Shown: positions 1-11,703 of the stretch, piece after piece
Numbering within the stretch: position 1 is the stretch's first letter
Layout: each line of letters starts with the position of its first letter
Source: Moesziomyces globuligerus
Lineage: Eukaryota; Basidiomycota; Ustilaginomycetes; Ustilaginales; Ustilaginaceae
Reading direction: 5' to 3'
Length of the DNA: 64,000 nucleotides
Assembly (NCBI GenBank): GCA_030849465.1
Contig: JARVLF010000005.1
Coordinates: 62,001 to 126,000, forward strand
Notes under the pieces: generated by a model
Databases searched by the model: none
What the model saw: only the letters and a program-made list of their open reading frames with translations
What the model was told of the DNA's origin: nothing
Made by a program: the position numbers and the translations under genes

Positions 1-567
1 GGGCGTATGCGGTTTCAGCTGGGCTCGAGTCTCTTGAGCTTCTTCCCAAGCACGAGAATTCGGGCGAGCAGCTGAAAGGTAAAGCTTCAAGCGCAGGCGA
101 GCGGCTGACATCTGACACGGGCTTGCGCAGCCTGTGTGATTTTCTTTTTCAGCCCCGCCCGTCATGCTTGGCAGTGTGTGAGTGCCGCGCTCGCTCTTGG
201 GCGGCTGCTGCTCAAGCCCCCGGCAATCGTCGGAGTCTGGTTGACCCAAGCCCCGCGTTGAAAAACGTCGCGTAAAGCGGCCTCGACGCGGATCCTCCGT
301 TGCCAGAACGCACACGCGCGGCTCGCGGCTCCCAACCTCTCTTGATCGGAGCTCCAATCGAAACCCCCTTTACAGCTTTAGCCGCCCCCAGCTGAAAGCC
401 TTGCAGAGAGAGAGACTTGGGAAAGACGGAGCTTGCGACGGCGACGCTCCGACTTTCTTTATTTTTTCCTTGCGTTTTCAGCCCCTACGCAAGACTACGC
501 AAGACAAGAACCTAGACCTTTGCAACCATAGCTCTGGCTTGAATTCCCCACCTCTCTCCCTACAGCC

Positions 568-676
568 GGGGGGGGGGGGGGTGTCTTGTTTGATCCACCG
601 CTACTCCGCCTTTGCGTTTGTTGGGCTCAGCCTCTCCGCCCTCTTTTGTTTGGCAGCACGTCTTCCCCCCCCCCCC
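568..676. repeat. Poly-G run followed by poly-C run
   Basis: An uninterrupted run of about 14 G (568-581) is followed 83 bases later by about 12 C (665-676). On one strand the two could pair as a stem, and either could form a G-quadruplex. Run lengths of this kind are often miscalled by sequencers. Confidence 0.7.
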
Positions 677-2280
677 TTCCCCTTTCTCTCAGCTGGGTTC
701 TGGCAAGGCTTCCGAACTTTCACAACGTGATCGGTCTTCGGCAGACAAGTAGGGGGCGGTGTTGGCAATTTTTCCCGAACCCAGCGAGTCTGCTCTCGTC
801 CGCGTCCGTGTCCGGTGTGAAAGATGAGCGTTTCGCATCTCGGCCACCGCCAAGGTCGCCTCGCTTTGGCCTTTCTGGATTGGCTCGAGGCGCAGTGTGG
901 AGTCAAAGCGGCGTCAAACATGCAAGGAGCCCTGCCGCCGATTCAATGCCCGTCGGCCGCCCCGTGCTTTTTCTTTTTCTTTTCTTTCTTTGGCGCTTGA
1001 CCACCTGCAAGGGGCTCTCCAATCTCGAACGTCTCTCCAAACCTATGCGCTGATCGTCGAGGCTCCCTCGCCGGGCTCCGAGAGCCGGATCCGCATTGGG
1101 TTGCGCATCGTTCGGCCGCCATCTTAGCGTCGAGTCGCCTAGGGAGCGCATTTCCTAGCGAATCCCGTAGGCGAGGTATAGCTCAGATCCTCCAGTCGGC
1201 AACCCAGCCGAAGCACCACGTTGGTTTCGACAAAGGCCCCTGCAGCAGACCCATCTCGTGACCCTTACGATCCAGCTTCGCCTGCCTTTGCCTCGATGCG
1301 GTGGTTGGCGAGGTGGGACGGCATGGCCTGATCCGCTCCCCCGATGCTGCCAGATTCAACATGGGCGTCGAAACCGACCCCCAAGGCGCTTTAGGCGAGA
1401 CCGCATGCAAAAGCCACGACAACCAACCACCACGCTGGCCCAGCCTTCGCAAAGCCAGTCTGCGCCTTTGCACTGAACTCTCGCCTTCTCGACCCGCCTT
1501 TTGCGCCACCTCCAAGCGTGCTTACGCCTCTGCCAAGTTGGCAGCGGCGAATGCAGAGCTGTTTGAATGCTCATGGCGGGTTACGCCAGTTTGCAAGCGG
1601 ATATTTTCGCCCGAGGTGTGTGCTGACCAAAAGGCGGCAGAGGCGCACGCGTGCGGGAATCGCCGAGACACTTTTCGCGGGCGTTGGGCCCCGCCGAAAA
1701 CAAAGAAAAGCTGCCTCGTTCCTCAGCCTCGCTCTTGTTGGCCGGCAAATCAACGCCCTCGGCCAAGCTCCTATCCTCCGCCAGCTGACTCCTCATGCGA
1801 GTCCGCCATGGCCTTACTGTACCGTGCGGGCTTTCGGCATCTCGCTCAAGGCCGTAGGTGCAGGCGCAAGGAAGTTGGCCCAATGCGGTTCGAGGATCTG
1901 CGCCGTAGAGTCTCGCCAAATCACCAATTCCCGTGCCTGCATCCAACCCAGGCTTCCCCCGACTTCCGCAAAAGACCATTTTTAAAACTGTTAAGCTCAG
2001 CCTCCTGGAGCTCATCGCCGATGCGTCGCAGAGATGTGAAGGGAGGACGATCAGCGATTCGATTGGCAATCGATAACCGCGCCATCCAACGCCTAGCAGT
2101 TGGTCGTAGCTCCGGATCTCTCCCACCTCCGGTTACTCGGAACCCCCGAAGGTGCATGCTTTCCATTCACGATCGCAGTGCTACGAGCAGTGTCTCCATC
2201 CCCGGATCGAGTTCGCCTCCACATCTGCATCGTAGCGACCTCACTGTCTACACCAGCTTGTGCTAGGCCAAGGTTGAAGG

Positions 2281-2312
2281 CAAGGGCGAGGGCGAGGGCG
2301 AGGGCGAGGGCG
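2281..2312. repeat. GAGGGC hexamer microsatellite
   Basis: About five tandem copies of a GAGGGC unit lie some 600 bases upstream of the phosphate carrier start. This is seen directly; no function is assigned. Confidence 0.75.
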
Positions 2313-2905
2313 GGTTTTGGCGGTTGAATGCTCTGTGCGCGAGGGCTGGTTTCAGTGTCGATCTCAAGGCGACTGATGGGAATCGGGTGGAGGGGTGGAC
2401 TGTAGATTATGCAGGAGAGCGAGCCCGATCGGGTAGGTTGAGTAGTGTCCACGTTCTGGGCGGGCGTCGAGGCGAAGGGTTGCGGCGATATTCGGAACGG
2501 CCGACGACTTATCGCCTGGGCTTGGAATTGGGCGGCGCTGGCGAGGAATACAAACGCTGGCGATGCGGCTTGTAATCGGCGCGAAACTTTTCCAAGGCGC
2601 ACCGACCGAGCGCAACTGCAGAAAAATTTGCCGCGATCAACACGCGCACCGAGGCGAGCAAATCCCAAGAAGAGCGAGCGAGCAGAGCGCCCAATCGGCG
2701 TCATCGGAACACACCCGCCAGAAGCTCCAAGGATTCCAAATCGCACGCACGCACCCCCGCCCTCAAACCCAGAGTGCTGGCCTCGGACCTCTACCAAAGG
2801 CGAGAGCGCACCGCTCATCATCCCAATCTGACCCGCTACCACCACCCCACACCACCCCTCTTTCCTCCCTCTTCCTCTTGTCGCTGACAAAAAATATAGT
2901 CCACA

Positions 2906-3952
2906 ATGGCTACCTTCACCGAGCGATTCACCAAGGGCGCCTACCCCATCCACTCGGTCGCCGAGGCGGTCAAGCCCGGCCCGCAGGGCGTCGACCTCTA
3001 CTCGCGCTTCTTCCTCGCCGGTGCCCTCTGCTGGTAAGTCGCCTCTCTCCTAACCACCTTGCACTAGAGATTCTGGTACTGATTCTATTGTTTTTTGCGC
3101 AGCTCCATCACCCACGGTGCGGTCACTCCGATTGATGTGGTCAAGACGCGTATCCAGCTGGAGCCTACGGTGTACAACAAGGGCATGATCGGCGGTTTCC
3201 GCCAGGTCATCGCCAAGGAGGGTGCGGGTGCTCTGCTCACCGGTCTCGGCCCCACCGTGCTCGGCTACTTCCTCCAGGGCGGTTTCAAGTTTGGCGGTTA
3301 CGAGCTCTTCAAGAAGGTGCTCGTCTCGCAGATGGACAACGAGACGGCGGTCAAGAACCGCATGGCCATCTACCTCGGTGCTTCGGCCATCGCCGAGTTC
3401 TTTGCCGACATTGCGCTCTGCCCGCTCGAGGCGACGCGCATCCGTCTCGTCTCGCAGCCCACGTTCGCCAACGGCCTCGCACCCGCCTTCCTCCGCATCG
3501 CCCGCGAGGAGGGCCTTGGCGGCTTCTACGCCGGCTTCGGTCCCATCCTCTTCAAGCAGATCCCGTACAACATGGCCAAGTTCGCCACCATGGAGGTGGT
3601 GCTCGAAAAGGCCATCCAGACCTACGGCAAGCCCAAGTCGGAGCTCTCGGGCGGCGAGGCGACCATGCTCAACCTCGGCTCGGGTCTCATCGCCGGTTTC
3701 GCCGCCGCCACCATCTCCCAGCCCGCAGACACGCTCCTCTCCAAGATCAACAAGCAGAAGGCCGCGCCCGGCGAGACCATCACCGGCCGCATCACCAAGA
3801 TGGCCGGCGAGCTCGGCGTGCGTGGCCTCTTCGGCGGTCTCACCACCCGTCTCGTCATGGTCGGCTCCATCACCGCCGGTCAGTTTGCCATCTACGGTCA
3901 GCTCAAGTCCGCCCTCGGCGCCACCAACACCGTCGAGATCTCCAAGGCCTAG
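2906..3952 (+). CDS. MIR1: Mitochondrial phosphate carrier (SLC25 family)
   Basis: Imports inorganic phosphate across the inner mitochondrial membrane for ATP synthesis. There are two exons: 2906-3033 and 3103-3952, separated by a 69-nt intron with a GTAAGT donor and a GCGCAG acceptor. Splicing restores the frame through GALC-CSITHG and gives 325 residues, the usual carrier length. The three carrier repeats each show the PX[DE]XX[KR] signature: PIDVVKTR in exon 2, then PLEATRIR, then PADTLLSK. The start at 2906 follows an ACA context and gives the N-terminus [11 protein letters not shown]. Both Mir1 and Pic2 transport phosphate, and the choice of symbol between them is not certain. It lies upstream of ARPC4 on the same strand. 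Confidence 0.93.
3034..3102 (+). other. Intron in phosphate carrier gene
   Basis: GTAAGT donor at 3034 and AG acceptor ending at 3102 (69 nt, phase 2). Removal joins GCCCTCTG-TG to CTCCATCACC and restores the conserved first carrier repeat. Confidence 0.92.
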
Positions 3953-4435
3953 ACGTCTTTTTTTCCTCTCTAGACGGTCTCTTGGTATCCTCTTCTTCAG
4001 GCCGAAAAATTGTATTCTCCCCATCCCACCCGCATCCGTGCATTTTATGGTCCCCTTTTTTCCCCAGCCTTTTTTTTTTTTCATTGCGCGTTGTGTGCGG
4101 AATTTTGGTGAGAGTGAGACAGGCTGGAGGGTGTTTCATCAGAAGTCGGTTCGTAGTGGTGGTGGGTCGTGTTGGTGGGGAGGCGGGATTGGATGTAGTG
4201 CGTACGCGAGTGCGTGGTGGAGCATAGCAGGGTCGGTCGTATGGGGTGGTGCGGGGTGGGAGAGGGCGGGGAGGATTTACTCGTACGGGAGTGTGGGGGT
4301 CGAGCACCGCACAAGCCAGCTCGAGTCGCGTGGGAAATCGACCTAACTCCACACGTCGACTCGTGCATCCGCACAGCCGCATCCATCTCTACATCCACCA
4401 TCACATGCTCGTCTCTTTTGGCCAACCCTTTGAAA
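3953..4435. other. Intergenic, 3' region of carrier and ARPC4 promoter
   Basis: T-rich 3' flank after 3952, including a T run near 4070-4081, then GT-rich sequence. No gene is seen. The region should contain the carrier polyadenylation signals and the ARPC4 promoter. Confidence 0.6.
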
Positions 4436-5116
4436 ATGGTAAAGTTCCCAACCTCTCCTTGCTATCTCTGCATGTCGAGTAGATGATGTGTGGTGATGTT
4501 GACGTTTTGTTGTTGCTGTAGTCGAATACGTTGCGGCCCTATCTGGCTTGCGTTCGGAGTACGTTGACGGCGGCGATGACGCTGGAGAACTTTGCGTCGC
4601 AGGTGGTTGAACGTCACAACAAACCCGAAGTCGAAGCCCGTTCCTCGCGCGAAGTCCTCCTAACCCCCCTAACGATCTCGAGGAACGAAAACGAAAAGGT
4701 GTTGATCGAACCTTCGGTCAACTCGTTGCGCATCTCGATCAAGATCAAACAGGCAGACGAAATCGAACGCATCCTCGCCCACAAGTTCACCCGATTCCTA
4801 ATGCAGCGCGCCGAATCCTTCGTCATCCTCCGAAGAAAACCCACACCCGGCTACGACATCTCGTTCCTAATCACAAACTCCCACTCCGAATCAATGCTCA
4901 AACACAAACTCGTAGACTTCATCATCCAATTCATGGAAGAAGTCGACAAGGAAATCTCCGAAATGAAACTCTCCACAAACGCAAGAGCCCGCATCGTTGC
5001 CGAATCTTACCTCTCCACCGTAAGCCCTTCACACCCCCCTCCAACCCCGAACTTCCAAAACATCCTTGCCCACCCCAGCTAACCTCCTTCGCTTTCTCAT
5101 CATCCAGTTCGCCTAA
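4436..5116 (+). CDS. ARC19: Arp2/3 complex subunit 4 (ARPC4, p20)
   Basis: Core subunit of the Arp2/3 complex, which nucleates branched actin filaments at endocytic patches. The best model has three exons: 4436-4438 (only the ATG), 4522-5019 and 5108-5116 (TTC GCC TAA). The introns are 83 nt (GTAAAG...CTGTAG) and 88 nt (GTAAGC...ATCCAG). The product is 169 residues, compared with about 168 in animals. Near-identical family blocks are visible: [40 protein letters not shown] and [14 protein letters not shown]. Without the first exon the protein has no ATG before [12 protein letters not shown]. With it, the N-terminus becomes MSNTLRPYL, matching the family. A start at 4405 would enter the second exon in the wrong frame. 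It converges on MED12 with a 95-base gap. Confidence 0.92.
4439..4521 (+). other. Intron directly after the ARPC4 start codon
   Basis: The donor GTAAAG abuts the ATG at 4436-4438 and the acceptor is TGCTGTAG at 4521 (83 nt). It splits codon 1 from codon 2, so exon 1 carries a single codon. Confidence 0.8.
5020..5107 (+). other. Second ARPC4 intron
   Basis: GTAAGC donor and ATCCAG acceptor, 88 nt. Joins ...SYLST to FA-stop, the expected family C-terminus position. Confidence 0.85.
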
Positions 5117-5211
5117 CCCACCCCACAGACACACTCACCCACACCCTCGACACGATTCATGACCCTTCCACCTCGCAATTCCATCATCACCTCGTCGACA
5201 TTCGCGTCGCC

Positions 5212-8200
5212 CTAGTCGCGCCTCGACAGCCGCCGTTTGCGCGGCACCGCCGCCGCCGCCGCCGCCGTCTGCATCGGCGCGCTCGCCTCGGCCTGGTGCG
5301 TCGCATGCGGCGCAGCCGCCTGCGGCTCATCTTCGTCCCACGTGAGGTCGATCACGGGAATCGCATCGCCCGACAGCCCCACCATGACGTTGGCGCCCGC
5401 GCCGCCCGGAGCAGCTGCCATCGTCGCAGCCGGCGCGGCGGCAGCCTCGGGCAGCGAGGCGTGGAGGAGGAGGCCGCGGCGCAGATCGCGCGCGTACAGC
5501 GGCTCGCCCGCCGTCCGCGCGCCGTAGGTGCGCTCCGACTCGACAAAGAGCGGCAGCGCCGCCAGCCCACCCTCGTCGTCCGCCTCGGCCGCGCCCGCAA
5601 AGCCGCCGGCCACATCGCCGCTCGCGCCCGTCGCCGCGTCGCTGCTCGTCGAGCCCGCGCTCGGCGAAGCGGGCGAGGCGTACTGCGGCACCAGATCGCG
5701 CGTCACCCGCATCGACAGCATCGACAGCGGCACCGCAGTGTTGAGTGTGAGCTTCCCAGGCCAGCCTGCCCGCGCACCGGCCAGTCCTTGTTCTCCCGTC
5801 CCATGTGTTGCTCGTCCCACCACCGTCTGTGCTCGGCCCTGCAACCCGACGGTGCGTGCCGCTGCGCCCGTCGCAGCGGCGCCGGTCGGCATCGCTGCAG
5901 GTGCACCATCGAGATACTCGGCGCACTCCCAGGGATTCAACCCGGACGCGGCATACCAGCCGCGCTTGAGCGCCGCGCCTGCGCTAGCTGTCACCATCCA
6001 CGCGTGCGCACCTGCGCCGTCGAGCGCAAACGACAGCTGCTGCAACAGCATCCCGCGCTCGGGCCGCGCCAGCTCCGCCTGCGCCAAACCGGCCTCGAGC
6101 TCCGCCAGGCCCGCGCCGACCAGAGCCGCAGGCACCTCGTCCAGCACAAAGCTCAGCGAGTCGAGCAGCAGCGCAAACTGCGCACCGCCCTCGGCGCGCG
6201 CGCCCGCGCGCAGCGTCAGTGCGAGCAGCGCCTTGACCAGCCGACCCGCCACGCCCTTGGCCGCACCCTGCCACAGACAGCCGAAGCGCAGCACGAAGTG
6301 CAGCAGCGAAAACGTTGCTCCCAAAGCCAGCACCTCGTCCACCGAGTTCCTCCCGTCGGCGGAGGCAGACGCGGGCGTCGCGGCTGCGCTCTCGAGCGTC
6401 TGGATCACGTGCAGCAGCAGGTGTCCACACGAGTCGCTGTCCGTCGCATTGAACAGGAAGCTTTCCTGCTGCTGGCACATGCGCAAGAGCGACCCGAACA
6501 CTGACTCGAGCGCTTGCTCCGCCGCAAGCTTCTCGGCTTGCTCGGCTGCAGCTCCCTCCGCAGCGTCATGCGTGGGCACATGCGAGCCGTCGGCGTCGCG
6601 CAGCTTGGCGGCCGCGCCGGCATGCGCCTGCACCTTATCCCACAGGCTCTTGATCCCGATGTCGACGAAGCGCGAGACAAGCCCGTTGGAGCGGCAGTCG
6701 CGCATCAGCTGCGCGCCAATCTCTGGCAGGCGGAGAAAGAGATCGTCGAAGATGCCCGCAGCCAGCGCCCTGGTCTTGCTATCGGCGCGCGACTGGAAGC
6801 TTGGCTCGACGAGCTGGAGGCGTTCAAAGATCTCGACCAGCTCGTTGGCCACCACGGGCGTATCCCAGCCGTTCAGTCTCGCCTGGACTGCGCTGGCGTC
6901 GATCGAGCCGAGGTCGCGCAGCAGCAGGCTCGTCGCGTCGAGACAGCCCATCGTCGCATCCATGATCTTGGCCGGCGTGCAGCCCCACATGGACTTGCAC
7001 GTGTCGCGGATCGTTAGCATGCACTGGCGCGGATCCTGCCGGAAGCCGATCTGCATCGCCTCGGACGTGAGCAGCCGCCGCCAGAATGTCTCGATCAAAG
7101 CCTTGTCCGCCACCGACGCCGACGACGTCTCGCTCGAGGCGCACATCAAGCACGTGGCCACCTTGAGCAGGCTCGCCAGGTTGATCGGCGCAAAGAGCAG
7201 CACTGCCTGCGCGCCGAACGCACGCATGTCTTCATGCGTCGCGCTGCTCCTCGCTTCGTCGCCGAGGCTGCCCGCAAACATCTCGCCCAGGCACGCGACG
7301 ACGGCAGCCACGTGCAAGTTCGAGTCTTCGCTCCGCGTTCCGGGATCAGTGAGCCTCCGCACCGCCGTGAGCAGGTACGGTAGGAGAAAGGTGTCCATCA
7401 TGAGCTGGAGGTTGAGCGTCCCATGCGCCACGAGCTGACTGAGCAAGCTCAGCAGCGCCTTGAATGCGCCCTCTGTGCATGCACCGTGTTCGAGGTTGGA
7501 GGCAAAGTCGGCGAGCCATCGCGCATGGCGCTCGTCGATCTCGAGCGAGGCCTCGAGGTAGAGCTGATCGATGAGGCGCACGGCGGTCGGGATCACTGCT
7601 GCGTCGGACAGCTGCAGCACGCTCTGGACGATGGCGCGCTCGATGATCTCGTCGCTTGTGCCGTCTGGCTGGAGGAACAGATTTCGGAACGGCGTCAGCA
7701 TCTCGGAGCCTTCGGTCGGCGTCGTCGCGCTTCGCTCACCCGCGCCGAGGCTGTACTCGGCGCGTTGCGCAAGCCTCAAAAGCAGCGCGACCACGTTTGG
7801 CCGCAGCGCCTGGACGTGCGCCTGGATCGCATCGGGCTCGCTGTGGGCGTCCTGCACGGGAACGTGAGTGCGGCTAGGTAGACCTTCGATCAAGGTGCGA
7901 AGACGCAGGAGGGTGGTGGAAGCCATGACGGCCTGTCGGTCGTTTCGAACCGAGCTCGAGTGATTGAGCTGCTGGCGGACGAGCTGGTTGAGCGTGCCCA
8001 TGATGTCCATGGATCGCCAGACGAGGCTGAACTCGATGACCATGTTGAACGCCGCGCGAGCCAGACCGTCCGAGAGCGGCCGCAGCAGCAAGGTCGCAAG
8101 CAGCTGCGCCAGGCATTCGAAGTCGTCGCCCATGACCAGCAGCGCCGCGACTTGCGAGAGTTGTTCTCCGCCGAGTGTATCGATGCGCGACGAGATGGCG

Positions 8201-10179
8201 GGCAGCAGGTCGTTGCGGAAGATCCTGCAGCGCACAAAGCGCGATGCGGACCAAAGACGCGAGAGCGCCTGCTGAGGATCGTGCGACGATTCGGCATCGG
8301 ACGATGGTGGCAGCGGACAATCTTGCGACGCTCCCGCGTCCTTACCGGCCTCAGTTTCGTCGGGGGCAAAGGCGAAGGGCAGAAAGCATTCCAGCTGGCG
8401 TAGGGCCCGGCGCTGCGCCGCATCCTCGTACGTCTCTTTGCTCCGATCGCCATAGATGGCCTGTCTGCGCTGCTGGTAGACCGACGCTGGCTGGTCATAG
8501 AGAGGCAGCGAGCGCAAGAGGCGCAGATGGAGCGAGTCGCGAGACATCGGAAGAGTCTTTGGCGTAGTCGGCGTCGCCGCCGCGGCGTGGTCTGCGGTGA
8601 CGGTCGAGGCCGAGGAGGTGGTCATTCCGCGTGCGATGAGTCTCTGGAGATACTTGGTGTAGGAAAACACGCCTCGTCTGGCGAGTTCACCGATGAGCAC
8701 GACGACGGAAGATATCTGTGTAGTGGCGAGCAGAGCAGCGTCAGCATCGGTCGCCAGAACGTCGTCCTGGAGATGAAAAGCGGCCTCGACGTCTCCGAGC
8801 CACTTGATGAGCATGGGCTCGATGTTGACCTTGCGCGTCTTTTTGAGCGGATGGTCGAGACCGAAGGCGGGCAGCGAGATCTGGTCGCCTTCTTCGCTCG
8901 ATTCTTCCCACGAGACGCCGAAACGGATCTTTTCGATCAGAGTGGCGGCCAGATACTGGCGTGCGACGCCGGAGCGACGGTCTGTACAGGCCCAAGTGAG
9001 GATGGTCTCGATCCGGGGTGTCCAAGAGGCGTCGTCTCGATGGAGCTTGGCGGACGCCTTGGCGCTCGGTGGGGCTTGCAGGAAGACACGATCTATGGCC
9101 TTCATATCGAAGGAGTCCAGGGCCTGGATATCGACGTGCTGCTGGCGGCAGTGCGTGGCGAAAGGGAGGCTGTCCTGATCCGACAAGTCGGCTTTAGTTG
9201 CAAAGGTCGACTGGAGGAGGAGACGATCCACTCTGGGCCTGATGTTGAGTTCGACAAAGTCGGCGAGGTTGTGCGGAACATCAGCCGAGGGATCAGCGTC
9301 TGCATCGCCCTTCAGCTCGTGAAAGAGCTGTGCCAGTGTCGCGGAATGCTCCCACCACAGACGTGGGCTGGTGAGTGTGTCTGGACTTGATTCGCAGACG
9401 ATGCGAAAGAGGAGGAGGAGCTTGTTGCGGAGTGCGCCTCCGGCCGCGCGGTCGAAGCGCGTGTCGAGGGTGGTGAGCTGGTTGAGGAGCGCGGCGAGGA
9501 AGGGGCGAGCGAAGCAGCGGCGACGGAGGATGAAGACGAGCACCTCCTGGACGAGCTCGACGAGGAAGGGGAGCTGTACGAGGTTGGAAGCGGCAAAGGC
9601 GTCGACGATCCAGCGGACGAGGACGGAGCGGTCGAGGAGATGCTGAGCGTGGAGGTGGCGTGCTAGTGAGAGGCTGTAGGACCACTTTGCAGTCCATCGC
9701 TCCTGGTCGAGCTCGTTCTGCAGGACGGTGCACACCTCCCTGGCGGGTGCCGGGATGGGAGACGAGGTGTGATTGAGATTGGAGGGGGTGCGTGCAAAGT
9801 GGGCTGCGGCGACGGAACGAGAAAGGGCTGCCGGGTGTGCTGAGCTCGGCGTTCTGGGCACATGCGTCGAGGGCGAAGCTGGTGCGGGAGAGGCCGCAGC
9901 GGTGGAGGAGGCCTCGGCGGCGTGCACCAGGCTGAGCTCTGCGACCTGCTTGGCCATCCATGTGCAGAGGTTGGAGGTGATTTCGGGGACGATCGTGGCG
10001 GCTGACTTGTTGCGGAGGGAGGAGAGCTCGGCGGCGCCGAGGGCGCGGATAAACCAGACGGCGCGCGAGATGTCGACGCTTCTCCTTGATGTAGTGGCCG
10101 CTGCCGAGGCTGCCGGGGTCGAGGCGGAGTGGGCGGAGGTTGCGGCTCTAGATGCAAAGTAGCTGGCTGAGGAGGTGGT

Positions 10180-10212
<33 letters not shown>

Positions 10213-10878
10213 AGTTGCCGCTGATGCGGCAGTGGAGGCGGCAGGGCCTGCGGGAGGAAGGGCACCGCCGGCCCAGAGCATCTCGAAGAGCTTTTCACCG
10301 CGGAATCCATGAGGCACGTTTCTGGAGAGACGCGTGAGAGGCACGTTGGGATCGGCGAGGTCCTTGACGTAGTTGGCGAGCTTGGCGTCATTGAGGGTGA
10401 CCCGAGAGGGCGGCTTGTACTGAGAGGGGGAGACCTGGGAGCGGTCGATCTCCTGACGGCGCTGGGCGACCTCGTCCATCCAAGCCGAGAGAGACTGAAG
10501 CATAGCAGGCGAATTGAGACGAGGATAGATCATCTCGTGGGCAGAGAGGGCTTCGTTGCGGACGTAGGAGCGCGCGGCGAAGCCCTTGCGGACAGAGATC
10601 TGGGACATGTCATCCTCGGGCTGGTTGGGTTTGGTGGTGAAGAGGTCGGGCACGTCGTGTTGCGGGGCGGCAGGATGGAGCGGCGGACGCCAGGGGGGTC
10701 GCTCCTGCTGATACGCCTCGGGAAGCTGCGGGTCAGCGCGCTTCATACGGTCTCGGGATGGTGTCGAGGATGGTGGCATGGCGCGACCGCCGCCACTGCT
10801 TCCGTTAGCGTTGGCGTTGCCGCTGGCGCTGCTGGTCCCGCCGCTGCTGCGGATGAGCGAGGACTGGAGCGATGCCAT
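5212..10878 (-). CDS. SRB8: Mediator subunit 12 (Med12/Srb8)
   Basis: Subunit of the CDK8 kinase module of Mediator, which represses or tunes RNA polymerase II transcription and activates the cyclin C-CDK8 pair. It is a single open frame of 1888 residues. The N-terminal Med12 signature lies at about residues 60-205: P-P-W-R-P-P, DVPDLFTTKPNQPED, ALSAHEMIYPRLN, then a conserved GFRGEKLFEMLW block. A long alpha-helical HEAT-like body follows. Low-complexity insertions include poly-Ala at about residues 223-235, coded by a GCT/GCA repeat at 10181-10211, and an Ala/Gly/Ser-rich C-terminal third ending in a basic RKRRLSRR tail that could be a nuclear signal. The start at 10878 is the first ATG of the frame. 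It is divergent from LeuRS across 825 bases. Confidence 0.9.
10181..10211 (-). repeat. Trinucleotide repeat coding poly-alanine in MED12
   Basis: About ten GCT units on the plus strand. The gene reads them as Ala codons, giving a pure Ala tract between the N-terminal Med12 domain and the helical body. Likely length-variable between strains. Confidence 0.8.
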
Positions 10879-11703
10879 GGTGGGTGTGCAGATGGATCAG
10901 TTGGGCGCGCTGTTGGAGGAGGTCGTCATGGCTGAGTATCGAGCATGGCTGATGATGAGAGATCACTTGGCTCTTCGGGCGCTGTCCGATGCCGCTCTAG
11001 CCAGTCAGGTGACGATGGTGATGGAGTTCGAATGCAGCGGCGTCTCCACAAAGTCACTTTGGTCGCCAACATCCGCTTCAAGATTCGCATCATCATTCAG
11101 GGTCCGGCAGCTGTCGGCGAATCCGACCGACCGTGCCTCGGTGCATCCGACGTGTGCATCTCTCGGCGAATCCGACTGATTTCCCACCGTTTGCGTGGGA
11201 TCTCACACAACCTTATTCTTCTAAAAGGCAGACCCGTGCGAGAAGAAGCCGCCTTTGTTGCACTTTTCGGTTGCATTCCGATTTGGCGGTTTTTCGGCGC
11301 TCGCTCTTTTCTTTCAGAGTCACTTTGGCACTGGCGCTCAAAAAATGAGCGCTCGAATCACACACTGCGCATGCTCAGCCTCAGCCTCAGCGCGATATCG
11401 GAGATTCCGACCTTTCCTGGCCTCCCTTCACGCTCCACTGCCTCCATCCTCCATCCCATCGATCGCTCCCCGCTCGATCGATACCAAAAGCGACCCGTTT
11501 AGTCTAATCGCATCCATTACCAGTCTGGTCAGCTGTGGCACGCTCGGTTTGCGGCACCACCACGACAAACGGCAACGACGACGACGACGCTTCGCCTCTT
11601 CCGTTGCTTGGCCCTGAAGCCGCATCCAGGGCCCCTCCACCCGCTTCCTCCCTCTCTCCGACTCGGCTTCCCCTCTAGACTCACCCATACCATCGCCGCC
11701 GCC
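10879..11703. other. Divergent promoter region of MED12 and LeuRS
   Basis: No gene is seen in these 825 bases. A 14-base direct repeat (TCGGCGAATCCGAC) occurs at 11114-11127 and 11163-11176 and could be a regulatory site. Sequence before 11704 is pyrimidine-rich, as in other leaders of this window. Confidence 0.55.

Larger units (their letters stand above)
1..2905. other. Gene-poor left flank, no gene supported
   Basis: No open frame here has the C/G third-position pattern of the real genes in this window, and no frame shows a recognisable domain. The longest open frames, such as 1301-2266 on the plus strand, are low-complexity and Arg/Ser/Pro-rich. The stretch holds a G run (568-581), a C run (665-676) and a GAGGGC-type hexamer repeat (about 2281-2312). 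The last 100 bases before 2906 are pyrimidine-rich, as expected for the promoter and leader of the phosphate carrier gene. An unrecognised non-coding RNA cannot be excluded. Confidence 0.6.

Noticed and set aside
401..2266. Several open frames of 100-320 codons in the left flank
   Set aside because: Low-complexity Arg/Ser/Pro-rich translations, no C/G third-position bias, overlapping each other on both strands, no recognisable domain.
2093..2953. 286-codon minus-strand frame overlapping exon 1 of the phosphate carrier
   Set aside because: Overlaps a well-supported exon in antisense and contains a hexamer-repeat translation; no domain.
5296..7438. Long plus-strand frames (402 and 636 codons) opposite MED12
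   Set aside because: Antisense shadows of a GC-rich coding sequence; translations are Ser/Ala/Arg repeats.
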